The position numbers and the translations under genes were made by a program. DNA of 64,000 nt, from contig JBDSQB010000008.1 of the NCBI GenBank assembly GCA_039930045.1, forward strand, positions 24,180 through 88,179, read 5' to 3'. The stretch comes from Chthoniobacterales bacterium (lineage in GTDB: Bacteria > Verrucomicrobiota > Verrucomicrobiia > Chthoniobacterales > DASVRZ01). Of this stretch, positions 36,570 through 45,022 are shown in pieces (positions within the stretch are counted from its first letter, which is position 1; every line of letters starts with the position of its first letter). Below the pieces are notes generated by a model. The model saw only the letters and a list, made by a program, of their open reading frames with translations. It was not told where the DNA came from and made no database searches.

Positions 36570-36923
36570 GTGGGATCGTGCCTCGTGGAGCCATTCACGA
36601 GCAACGACACCTACGCTTGCCCCGACTGTGGATCAGAAGTCAAAGTCGGCGCTCGGAGCTGTCCCGGCTGCGGCCCATTTCGCCCGATCGAATGGGGGGA
36701 AATTGACCCCGCGCTCTCCCTCGAACCGCACAGCCCGTTCCATTCCATGACGACTTACACGGACACGCGCGAGGTCCTCGAACGCTCCCGCTGCCCGATC
36801 ATCGAATCGCTGCCGGTGGAGGAAAACAATACCCGCTTCGTGCGCATTTTTCTCATCATTTTGGTGACGCTGACCGTGCTTTCCGGCATCACCGCCAGTC
36901 TGAAAGTTTTCTTTTTGCGCTAG
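36570..36923 (+). CDS. Small zinc-ribbon membrane protein
   Basis: About 117 residues. A zinc ribbon, CPDCGSEVKVGARSCPGCG, covers about residues 17-35, and one transmembrane helix (IFLIILVTLTVLSGITASLKV) ends the protein. The first start codon is GTG at 36570, but an in-frame GTG a few codons on is equally possible; an exact start cannot be fixed. The family is not recognised. A membrane-anchored zinc-ribbon suggests a metal-sensing or scaffold role, but this is inference. Confidence 0.6.
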   Translation: MGSCLVEPFTSNDTYACPDCGSEVKVGARSCPGCGPFRPIEWGEIDPALSLEPHSPFHSMTTYTDTREVLERSRCPIIESLPVEENNTRFVRIFLIILVTLTVLSGITASLKVFFLR

Positions 36924-37300
36924 CACTTGGCGTGCATTCAATGATGTCACTTCCTTAGCCGGTTATTTCATCTCTAATAATAAACCAATGTTGTCACACT
37001 TAGGTGTTGAGCTTGGGAATGCAACCGATGGATTCCGCTCCTGAAGTGACGGGGCCATTATCATCCCATGGCTGATCTTAATGCATCTCTTAAAATGATT
37101 CATTGCATTGAGCCCGTTTCTGGCAACTGCCCTCCCAAGTCGTCGGCGGCAAAGCAACTACTCGAACCTGAGGGCGACGCGGGGGCAGGCTCTTTGATGG
37201 GATTGCCCACTCTTACCGCGCTGGAACAGATGCCTATCTACGCGCCGCCAATCCGCACGCGCCAAACTCAGTAGGTCCGACGCAGCTTTTCTCAACATAA
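36924..37300. other. 377-base intergenic stretch of lower GC
   Basis: Noticeably richer in A and T than its surroundings (for example CTCTAATAATAAACC). Short open frames exist on both strands (36963-37157 minus and 37068-37274 plus), but neither has recognisable similarity, good codon use or a ribosome site, so I do not call genes. It could hold the promoter of the esterase/GH115 operon or a decayed gene. No terminator-like hairpin was identified. Confidence 0.45.
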
Positions 37301-38059
37301 ATGAATCTACGCTTTGTTCTAGCCACTCTCTCTTGGGTCATGGTCATACTCCCCTCGCTGGCCTACAGCGCCGCAGAGGAGGCGTCCATGCCAATACGAC
37401 CCTTACTCCTTGTAATCATCGGCGACTCCACGGTCTGCAACTATCCCGCAGACCGTCCGGACCGCGGCTGGGGCCAATTTATCGAAGAACGCTTCAAGGA
37501 CGACACAGTTAAAGTGATTAATCTCGCGGCCCCAGGACGCAGCACTAAAACCTTCATCCAGGAAGGCCGCTGGCAGACGGCACTCGAGGAAAAGCCCGAC
37601 TATGTGCTGATTCAGTTTGGCCACAACGACTCCCACGCTCCGGGTAAACCAGAGGCCACCGACGCAGCCAAAGATTACCAAGATTATCTCCGTCGCTATA
37701 TTGATGAGTCGCGCGCGATGGGAGCGACGCCCATCCTCGTAACTCCCATGGTACGCAGAACGTTTGATGATGGGGGTAAGATTACGGAAAACCAACCTCC
37801 ACCCAATCGAAGCCTTCTCTCCTACGTGAACGCCATGAAAGAAGTCGGCAGCGAAAGGAAAGTGGCGGTGATTGACCTGCATACCTCCAGCCAAGTTCTG
37901 GTGGAAAAGCTCGGCCCGGAGGCCAGCAATCAGTTTGCCAACAAATCCGGTGACAACACTCACTTTAACGAAAAAGGCGCACGAGCTATGGCCGATCTCG
38001 TCGTGAAAGAGCTTCCCATCGCCGAAACGAGGCTTAAGAGCTTGCTAAAAACCCACTAA
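37301..38059 (+). CDS. SGNH/GDSL hydrolase, rhamnogalacturonan acetylesterase (CE12-like)
   Basis: A secreted deacetylase of plant cell-wall polysaccharides, 252 residues. A signal peptide covers about residues 1-24 (ATLSWVMVILPSLAYSA). The nucleophile is Ser43 in IGDSTVCNYP (SGNH block I), followed by GRSTKTFIQEGRW (block II Gly), QFGHNDSH (block III Asn) and NTHFNEKGA (block V His). It is followed after 27 bases by the GH115 gene. The pair suggests release of acetyl groups and 4-O-methylglucuronate from xylan or pectin. Confidence 0.85.
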   Translation: MNLRFVLATLSWVMVILPSLAYSAAEEASMPIRPLLLVIIGDSTVCNYPADRPDRGWGQFIEERFKDDTVKVINLAAPGRSTKTFIQEGRWQTALEEKPDYVLIQFGHNDSHAPGKPEATDAAKDYQDYLRRYIDESRAMGATPILVTPMVRRTFDDGGKITENQPPPNRSLLSYVNAMKEVGSERKVAVIDLHTSSQVLVEKLGPEASNQFANKSGDNTHFNEKGARAMADLVVKELPIAETRLKSLLKTH

Positions 38060-38086
38060 ATCTCTTTTCGCAAAGTTCATTAACCT

Positions 38087-40537
38087 ATGTTCCTCACATT
38101 AGGGCGTTTCCTCCTTCTTGCAGTCCTCCCGGCAATCGCCTCTGCCGGTGAGCTCGCCCTCAAGGACGCGATTGGCGGACTTACCGACTTTCCTGTGGCC
38201 GTCGATGGACGCGCCGCGGAGATCGTAACGGACAAAGCCGAAGCGGACGTCGTGCACATTGCCGCCGATTTACTGGCTTCGGATGTCGAGCGAGTGAGCG
38301 GAGTTAAACCAAGGGTTGCGGTTGCAATAGCCGGCCAGACTACGCCGGTCATCGTCATCGGCACTTTGGGCAAAAGCGCGTTGATCACAGATCTTGTGAA
38401 ACGCGGCAAACTGGACGACAAAGGACTCGAAGGTCAGTGGGAGTCCTTTGTCATCACCACCGTCGTCGCTCCCTATCCCGGTATCAATACTGCGCTCGTG
38501 ATCGTGGGCAGCGACCATCGCGGCACAGCCTTTGGCGCGCTTTCGCTCTCGGAAGCCATTGGCGTTTCTCCGTGGGAATGGTGGGCCGACGTTCCTCCGC
38601 TACCGCGTAAAACGCTGGTCGTTTCTGCGGAAACACACACGCAGGGGCCACCCTCTGTGAAGTATCGCGGCATTTTCATCAACGATGAGGACTGGGGCAT
38701 CCGTCCGTGGGCGGCAAAAACCTTTGAACCGGAAGCCCAAAACCTCGGTCCGAAGACTTACGCGAAAATCTGTGAGTTGCTCCTCCGATTGAAGGCCAAC
38801 TCGCTTTGGCCAGCGATGCATCCGGGAACGAAGGCATTCAACTCCTTCCCGGAAAACAAGCTCGTCGCCAACCGCTATGGAATCGTAATGGGCTCCTCGC
38901 ATTGCGAACCGCTCCTGCGCAACAACGTCGGTGAATGGGACGGCAAAACACGCGGCGAGTGGAACTACCAGACAAACCGCGCCGGTGTGCTGAATTATTG
39001 GGAGGAGCGGGTGGAGGAAAACGGACTTTTTGAAAACAACTTCACGTTGGGAATGCGTGGTGTTCACGACGGAGAGATGCCCTTCAAAGGGTCGATGCCG
39101 GAGCGTGTGGCATTGATGCAGCAGATCATCAGAGATCAGCGCGGTTTGCTCACGAAATACGTGAACCCGAAAATCGAGCAGGTGCCGCAGATTTTCATTC
39201 CCTACAAGGAGGTGCTCACAACCTATCAAAATGGACTCCAAGTGCCCGAGGATGTCACGCTCGTCTGGCCGGACGACAATCACGGCTACATTCGCCGCCT
39301 CTCAACGCCGGAGGAGCAGAAACGCAGCGGAGGCTCGGGTGTTTACTATCATCTTTCCTATTGGGGCGCACCCGAGGATTACCTCTGGCTTTGCACCACT
39401 CCGCCTGCATTGATCTGGGAGGAAATGCGCAAGGCCTACGATCATGGAGCGCGCAGGCTATGGATTGCGAACGTCGGCGACCTCAAGCCGGCTGAGATCG
39501 ACTTGGAATTCTTTCTCCGAATGGCTTGGGATGTCTCGCAGTGGGACGAAAAAGCGCAGCCGACTTTCCTGGCGCAATGGGCACAGCGAACCTTCGGCAA
39601 AACCTCATCCACAGACATAGCGGCGGTCTTGGATGAGTATTATCGGCTGAACTATCCAGCCAAGCCCGAGCATTTGCTCAAGGCGCAGTTCACGACAAAT
39701 TACAACGAAATCGGGCAGCGGCTGCAGCGTTTTACGGCGCTGGTGGAAAAAACCAACGCCATTTACGAAAAGCTCCCGCCTGCGCTACGCGACGCGTTTT
39801 ACGAACTGGTAGCTTACCCGGTTCGCTGCTCGGCACTGATGAATGAGAAATATCTCAGCTCCGACCCAGCGAAGTCGCAGGCCGCCCATGATCAGATTCA
39901 AGCCGAGACCAAGATTTACAACGAGCAGATCGCCAACGGAAAATGGAACCGTATGATGTCGGCCAGCCCGCGAGGGGGAGCCGTTTTCAAAAAGGTTTCC
40001 AGCTCGCCAGCGCTCGCTGCCCTGTCTCCAGCCAAGCCGGCAGACGACGGTTACATTTCATTGGAAGCCGAAAAACCGTCCCGCACGACCAATGGAAGCG
40101 GGGCGACTTGGAAAACCATCGCCGGACTTGGTCGCAGCGGCGACTCCATCGCTCTGCTGCCAACAGGTGAAAGCGTTCCGGCAGCGGCCGCTTTGGAATA
40201 CGAATTCAACTCCTCTCACACGGGATCGGCGAGGGTGCTCGTTTATTCCATTCCCACGCACGCGCTTCATTCCGGATTGAAGCTCCGTTATTCCATCGGC
40301 ATCGACAACGAACCTCCCCAGGAAGTCGATCTGGAGAGCGCGGAGTTCAGTCCGCAATGGAGCGCCAACGTCCTTCGCGGTACCGCGATTGGCACAACGA
40401 ATCATTCACTCACCGCAGGCCGGCACACGCTCAAGATTCAGCCGCTCGACCCCGGCCTGGTCTTCGACAAAGTGGTGCTCGATCTCGGCAGGCTCCAGCC
40501 CACCCATCTCGGCCCCCCGGCATCAGCCGCACCCTAG
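38087..40537 (+). CDS. Glycoside hydrolase family 115 (xylan alpha-1,2-glucuronidase)
   Basis: A secreted enzyme of 816 residues that removes (4-O-methyl-)glucuronic acid branches from xylan. It begins with a signal peptide (FLLLAVLPAIASA). The catalytic domain shows the GH115 features SSVKYRGIFINDEDW-like KYRGIFINDEDWGIRPWA, LLRLKANSLWPAMHPG, GIVMGSSHCEPLLRN, LGMRGVHDGEM and LVWPDDNHGYIRR. A C-terminal beta-rich region (YISLEAEKPSRTT to the end) resembles the accessory domain of this family. It is the last gene of a two-gene unit with the CE12-like esterase. Confidence 0.9.
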   Translation: MFLTLGRFLLLAVLPAIASAGELALKDAIGGLTDFPVAVDGRAAEIVTDKAEADVVHIAADLLASDVERVSGVKPRVAVAIAGQTTPVIVIGTLGKSALITDLVKRGKLDDKGLEGQWESFVITTVVAPYPGINTALVIVGSDHRGTAFGALSLSEAIGVSPWEWWADVPPLPRKTLVVSAETHTQGPPSVKYRGIFINDEDWGIRPWAAKTFEPEAQNLGPKTYAKICELLLRLKANSLWPAMHPGTKAFNSFPENKLVANRYGIVMGSSHCEPLLRNNVGEWDGKTRGEWNYQTNRAGVLNYWEERVEENGLFENNFTLGMRGVHDGEMPFKGSMPERVALMQQIIRDQRGLLTKYVNPKIEQVPQIFIPYKEVLTTYQNGLQVPEDVTLVWPDDNHGYIRRLSTPEEQKRSGGSGVYYHLSYWGAPEDYLWLCTTPPALIWEEMRKAYDHGARRLWIANVGDLKPAEIDLEFFLRMAWDVSQWDEKAQPTFLAQWAQRTFGKTSSTDIAAVLDEYYRLNYPAKPEHLLKAQFTTNYNEIGQRLQRFTALVEKTNAIYEKLPPALRDAFYELVAYPVRCSALMNEKYLSSDPAKSQAAHDQIQAETKIYNEQIANGKWNRMMSASPRGGAVFKKVSSSPALAALSPAKPADDGYISLEAEKPSRTTNGSGATWKTIAGLGRSGDSIALLPTGESVPAAAALEYEFNSSHTGSARVLVYSIPTHALHSGLKLRYSIGIDNEPPQEVDLESAEFSPQWSANVLRGTAIGTTNHSLTAGRHTLKIQPLDPGLVFDKVVLDLGRLQPTHLGPPASAAP

Positions 40538-40610
40538 GCAGGAGTCCGCAGGCGGCGTTCCTTCCTCCAAATTCATCTCTTCCGCACTCTTTGAGAGTTA
40601 GCTGCTCAAG

Positions 40611-40626
40611 AAGCGATCCTTCGCTT
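40611..40626. repeat. Short intergenic hairpin upstream of ribokinase gene
   Basis: AAGCGA/TCGCTT perfect inverted repeat with loop TCCT. No T-run follows. It lies in the 146-base gap between the GH115 and the ribokinase genes and is only a structural observation; it may be a transcript end or a protein site. Confidence 0.3.
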
Positions 40627-40683
40627 CGGAAGTGCGCCAAGCCCAACCTTGATCGCCTGCACCGGCGTGGCCTATTCTCGGGC

Positions 40684-41628
40684 ATGTCCGCCCCTATTTT
40701 AGTCATTGGCAGCTTTGTCCAGGACCTCACTTTCTTCGTTGATCGCTTTCCCGCCGCCGGCGAAACGCTGGTCGGCCAGTTCACCACCGGACCTGGTGGA
40801 AAAGGCTCCAACCAGGCCGTTGCCGCCGCCCGCGCCGGGGCCAAAACCGCCTTCGTCGGTGCCGTCGGCCACGATGCGTTTGGCGATGCAGCGGAAAAGT
40901 TTCTCGCTGCGGAAGGCATCGAGCAGCACCTCCTTCGCGTGCCCGATGCCGCCACCGGCACCGCCGGAATCACGGTCAACGCGCAGGGGCAGAATCAAAT
41001 CGTCGTCGCCCTCGGGGCCAGCGAAAAATTCACCGCCTGCCAGATCGATCCGGCGTTGTTGGCCGCCGCTCAGATCGTCGTTTTGCAGTACGAGATTCAT
41101 CCGCAGACCGTCGACGACCTGCTTCAACTCGCCCGTGCCGCAGGCAAAACCACCATCCTCAACCCCGCGCCGATGCATCCGGCGGTGGATTTTTCCATCC
41201 TCGCCAACGTCGATATTTTCATCCCGAACGAGACGGAATTCGTCACCGTCGTGCAGCGCCATCCCACGTTGGCCGACGCGAGTTTCACCGAGGAAAAACT
41301 CGCGGCGCTGAGTCCGATGGAACTCCACTCACTTTGCCGCAGGCTCGGCGTGCCCACGGTCATCGTGACCCTGGGAAAACGCGGCTGCTTCATTTCGCAA
41401 ACGTCCGGCCACGAACTCGTCCCGGCTTGCAGTGGAATCCAAGTCGTCGATACCACGGGCGCGGGCGATGCGTTTGTCGGCGGTTTCGCGGCGGGCCTGA
41501 TCGCATTTGGCGGCGACATCGTGCGCGCCGCTCGCCACGGCAATGTCGTCGCCGGCCTGAGCGTGACCAAACCCGGCACCGCGCCCTCCATGCCGACGCA
41601 GGCCGAGATCGAAGCGTTTCTAAGTTAG
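40684..41628 (+). CDS. rbsK: Ribokinase (PfkB family carbohydrate kinase)
   Basis: Phosphorylates ribose or a related sugar at the expense of ATP. The 314-residue protein has ILVIGSFVQDLTFFVDRFP, GPGGKGSNQAVAAARAGA, NPAPMHP, VTLGKRGCF and the ATP-binding and catalytic DTTGAGDAFVGGF with the general base Asp. Start ATG 40684 is where homology begins. It is adjacent to a YheT gene without a gap. The name is the best fit within PfkB; other pentose substrates are possible. Confidence 0.88.
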   Translation: MSAPILVIGSFVQDLTFFVDRFPAAGETLVGQFTTGPGGKGSNQAVAAARAGAKTAFVGAVGHDAFGDAAEKFLAAEGIEQHLLRVPDAATGTAGITVNAQGQNQIVVALGASEKFTACQIDPALLAAAQIVVLQYEIHPQTVDDLLQLARAAGKTTILNPAPMHPAVDFSILANVDIFIPNETEFVTVVQRHPTLADASFTEEKLAALSPMELHSLCRRLGVPTVIVTLGKRGCFISQTSGHELVPACSGIQVVDTTGAGDAFVGGFAAGLIAFGGDIVRAARHGNVVAGLSVTKPGTAPSMPTQAEIEAFLS

Positions 41629-42591
41629 ATGCCGCTTCTTTCTGGCTCCAGTTTTCGTCCGGCGTGCGGCCTCGGCAATGGACATGTGCAAACCATCTGG
41701 CCGGTGCTGTTTCGCCGCCTGCCTAACATCACCAACCAGCGCGAGCGGCTGGATCTCCCCGACGGCGATTTTCTCGATCTCGACTGGGCGCGGCACGAGG
41801 TTATTCCTCATGTCAGGAGGCGACTAGTCATCCTAACGCACGGCCTGGAAAGCTCCTCGTGCGATGTTAGCATTCAGGGAATGGCGGCCGCATTTTACGA
41901 GGCGGGCTGGGACGTGCTCGCCTGGAACATGCGCGGCTGCAGCGGCGAACCGAACCGACTCCCGCGCTTCTATCACAGCGGGGAAACGCGCGACCTCGCC
42001 GCCGTCATCGACCATGTTAGCACAAGCTACGACGAGGTGGGTTTGATTGGATTCAGCCTCGGCGGAAACATCATCCTGAAATACCTCGCCGAACCTAACA
42101 TCGCCCCCAGCATCACGGGTGCCGTCACCTTCTCCGTGCCGTGCGACCTCGCCTCCAGCGTGGACCGTCTCGATGCACCCGACGGACGTATTTACACACG
42201 ACGCTTCATCCGCAGTCTGCGTGCGAAAATTCACGAAAAGAAACGCCACTTCCCCGCTGAGTTCGATGTCACTCGACTGGAAACCATGCGCACCTTTCAC
42301 GAGTTCGACTCCGCCTATACCGCGCCGCTGCACGGCTTCTCCAGCGCGGAAGATTACTGGCGGCGGGCGAGCTGCCTGCCCGTGCTCGGCCGCATCCGGG
42401 TGCGCACGCTGCTGGTGAGCGCAATCAACGACCCTTTTCTCAGCCCGGCCTGCCTCCCGTTCGCGGCGGCGCGGGAGAGCGACTTTTTGCATCTCGAAAC
42501 CCCGGCCAGCGGCGGCCATTGCGGCTTCATCAGCTCCCGATGCCCGACGGTCGGCTGGCCCGAAACCCGCGCCCTGGAGTTTCTCGGCTGA
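41629..42591 (+). CDS. YheT-type alpha/beta hydrolase
   Basis: A 320-residue hydrolase whose start ATG directly follows the ribokinase stop. The family marks are GNGHVQTIWP near the N-terminus, LTHGLESSS with the oxyanion His-Gly, the nucleophile Ser in LIGFSLGGN, and the C-terminal Asp in SAINDPF and His in GGHCGFI. YheT proteins are conserved but their physiological substrate is not established. Four TGTTAG/CTAACA hexamers are in the gene. Confidence 0.87.
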   Translation: MPLLSGSSFRPACGLGNGHVQTIWPVLFRRLPNITNQRERLDLPDGDFLDLDWARHEVIPHVRRRLVILTHGLESSSCDVSIQGMAAAFYEAGWDVLAWNMRGCSGEPNRLPRFYHSGETRDLAAVIDHVSTSYDEVGLIGFSLGGNIILKYLAEPNIAPSITGAVTFSVPCDLASSVDRLDAPDGRIYTRRFIRSLRAKIHEKKRHFPAEFDVTRLETMRTFHEFDSAYTAPLHGFSSAEDYWRRASCLPVLGRIRVRTLLVSAINDPFLSPACLPFAAARESDFLHLETPASGGHCGFISSRCPTVGWPETRALEFLG

Positions 42592-42607
42592 GTTTGGTGG
42601 CGCTCAG

Positions 42608-44908
42608 CTAACGTCGTTTGCGGGAGCGGGAATTTCTGGGCTTGTCCGAGCGGCGGGAGTCGGTTGGTTTTTGGGCGGGACGGCTGTTTGATTCGTGGCG
42701 GCGCGGGCGGGCCTCGTTGCGAGTGTTATCCCTGGGTTCTTCGCGGCGGGTGCTGGTGTTAGTACTAGCATCGCTGTGGCCGGGGGCGACTTTGAAGTCG
42801 ATCTGGTTTTTCGCTGGATCGACTCGCGTGACGATGAGCGGAACGCTGAGGCCGACGGCGTAGATGATGCCGGTGCGTCTCCCGGTGAAACGGCGGCGCA
42901 CTGGATCGAATAGGAAATAGTCGTCGGTGAGGTCGGAGATGTGGACCAGGCCGGTGAGGCTGTATTCGATGAGTTCAACGACGAGGCCGTAGGGTTTGAT
43001 GTCGGAGATGAGGCCGGTGAAGTGGTCGGGGATGGTTTTGCCGAGTTGCAGGGCGAAGAACTGGAGTTTCTTCAGTTTGGAGGCTTCGCGCTCGGCGTCG
43101 GCGGAGGTGCGTTCGGTGGTGGAAATATGCTCGGCGGTGACGGCGAGATCTTTGGCAGCAGGCTGGATTTTACCGGGCCGATGGTCGATCATGGCGCCGA
43201 GGACGCGGTGGACGACAAGGTCAGCGTAGCGGCGGATGGGGCTGGTGAAATGGGTGTAATTGGCCTTGGCGAGACCGTAATGGCCGAGGGCGCGCACGTC
43301 GTAGGTGGCGCGCTTCAGCGAACGCAGCAGCCCGACTTTCAGGACGGGTTCGTCGGGCTGGCCGGAGAGGCTCTCGAGGAGTTTCTGGACTTCGCCTTTG
43401 ACCGAAAGGTCGCCGACTTTGTAACCAGCGAGGGCGAGGACTTCGCGGTATTCGGAGAGTTTCTCGGGGTCCGGCTTTTCGTGAATGCGGTAGATGCTGG
43501 GGATGGTGCGGTCTTTGATTTCGCGGGCGACGGTCTCGTTGGCGGAGAGCATGAATTCCTCGATGAGCTGGTGCGAGCGGTCGTGCTCGACTTTTTCGAT
43601 AGCGATGGCGCGTCCGTCGTTGTCCACGCGGACTTTGACTTCGGGGAAATCGAGGTCGAGCGAACCGTGGGCGAAACGGTTTTTGCGAAGGAGCGCGGCG
43701 AGTTCCCAGGCTTCGAGAAGTTCGGTCTCGACGGGGGAATGCGCCCGGCCCTCGAGGACGGCGAAGGCTTCCTGATAGGTGAGGCGTTTTTTGCTGCGGA
43801 TGACGCTGCGGCTGAAGGATGCGCTCTGCTGGTTTCCATGGGAGTCGAAGCGCATCCAGACGGTGAAGGTAAGGCGGTCTTCATCGGGCCGGAGGGAGCA
43901 AAGTCCATTGGAAAGGCGCTCGGGGAGCATTGGCAAAACGCGGTCGGGCAGGTAAGTGCTGTTGCCGCGTTCCCAAGCTTCCTTGTCCAGCTCGGTACCG
44001 GGCGTGACGTAGTGCGAGACGTCGGCGATGTGGACGCCGAGGAGCCAGCCGCGGTCGGTGCGTTCGACGCAAATCGCATCGTCGAAATCGCGGGCGTCGT
44101 CGGGGTCGATGGTGAAAATAGTGAGGTCGCGCAAGTCTTCGCGGCCCTCCGTGTCGGAGGCTGGAACAGTCGTTGGGAACTTCTCCGCCGCCGCCAAAAT
44201 GCGCTCGGGAAACTCGGCGGGCAGACGGTATTTCCGAATGATGGAAAGCATGTCCACGCCGGGCGCGTCGGACGCCCCGAGAACCTCGATGATGCGCCCG
44301 GTTGGCGGCTCGTAACGCTGGGTCCATTCGTCCAGATCGACGACGACTTTGTCGCCGGGCTCGGGGTTAAGATCGGACTTGGCGGTGACGGTGATCGGGA
44401 GTGGAATGCGCGGGTCGTCGGCGATGATTTTTCCGGCTTTGCCGCCGCGCTGAAAGACTCCGACCAAAGTCGAATTGGCGCGAGTGATGACGCGGACGAT
44501 TTCGCCCTCAGTCGTGGAGCGTCCGGGAGTGGAACCACGTTTGTCCCCTCCCCGGCTGCGGCGGAGTTTGGCCTCGACGCGGTCGCCGTGCATGGCGACT
44601 CCAGTGTGTTCGCCAGCGATGAAGAGGTCGCCTTTTTCCGGGTCCTCGCTGATGACGAAGCCGAAGCCGCGGGCGTTCATGTCGAAGCGTCCAACGAAGA
44701 GTTCGTCCTTTTTCGGGAGCGCGTAACGGTTTTTCTTAAGGAGAACGACTTGTCCGTCTTCGAGGAGTTCGCGCAGGACGCCACGGAGCTGGTTGCGTTC
44801 GTCGGGCGGGAGGTCGAGGGCGTGCGAGAGGTCGATCTTGTCGAGCGGCTGATATTTTTCCGAGCCCAAGAGGGTCAGAATGCGCTCGGGGAGATTTTGC
44901 TGTGCCAT
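42608..44908 (-). CDS. rnr: Ribonuclease R
   Basis: A processive 3'-5' exoribonuclease of RNB type, about 766 residues. The N-terminus is an RNB-type cold-shock (OB) pair; the catalytic centre with four Asp is TIDPDDARDFDDAICVERTD; downstream are GTELDKEAWERGNSTYLPDRVLPMLPERLSNGLCSL, SIYRIHEKPD and an S1-like domain near YGLVVELIEYSLTGLVHISDL. A Lys/Arg/Ser-rich basic tail of about 60 residues ends the protein. The start ATG 44908 is chosen because homology begins there (MAQQNLPERIL); an ATG 13 codons upstream is possible. Confidence 0.95.
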   Translation of the reverse strand: MAQQNLPERILTLLGSEKYQPLDKIDLSHALDLPPDERNQLRGVLRELLEDGQVVLLKKNRYALPKKDELFVGRFDMNARGFGFVISEDPEKGDLFIAGEHTGVAMHGDRVEAKLRRSRGGDKRGSTPGRSTTEGEIVRVITRANSTLVGVFQRGGKAGKIIADDPRIPLPITVTAKSDLNPEPGDKVVVDLDEWTQRYEPPTGRIIEVLGASDAPGVDMLSIIRKYRLPAEFPERILAAAEKFPTTVPASDTEGREDLRDLTIFTIDPDDARDFDDAICVERTDRGWLLGVHIADVSHYVTPGTELDKEAWERGNSTYLPDRVLPMLPERLSNGLCSLRPDEDRLTFTVWMRFDSHGNQQSASFSRSVIRSKKRLTYQEAFAVLEGRAHSPVETELLEAWELAALLRKNRFAHGSLDLDFPEVKVRVDNDGRAIAIEKVEHDRSHQLIEEFMLSANETVAREIKDRTIPSIYRIHEKPDPEKLSEYREVLALAGYKVGDLSVKGEVQKLLESLSGQPDEPVLKVGLLRSLKRATYDVRALGHYGLAKANYTHFTSPIRRYADLVVHRVLGAMIDHRPGKIQPAAKDLAVTAEHISTTERTSADAEREASKLKKLQFFALQLGKTIPDHFTGLISDIKPYGLVVELIEYSLTGLVHISDLTDDYFLFDPVRRRFTGRRTGIIYAVGLSVPLIVTRVDPAKNQIDFKVAPGHSDASTNTSTRREEPRDNTRNEARPRRHESNSRPAQKPTDSRRSDKPRNSRSRKRR

Positions 44909-45022
44909 AGTTGCGGGGACTTTGCCATGTGTCCCGGTAATTGACATCGAAAAACTAGGGCTGGCCGCCGTCGCTTTTTGAAGTTGCTCGCATCTGGCTT
45001 GTTCCCTGCTATCACCCAGATC

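Noticed and set aside
36963..37274. Two short open frames (64 and 68 codons) on opposite strands
   Set aside because: No recognisable domain, no ribosome site, poor codon use; treated as intergenic.
42941..44944. 667-codon plus-strand open frame opposite RNase R
   Set aside because: RNase R on the minus strand has intact RNB motifs. The antisense translation is Gly/Glu/Val-rich and resembles no family.
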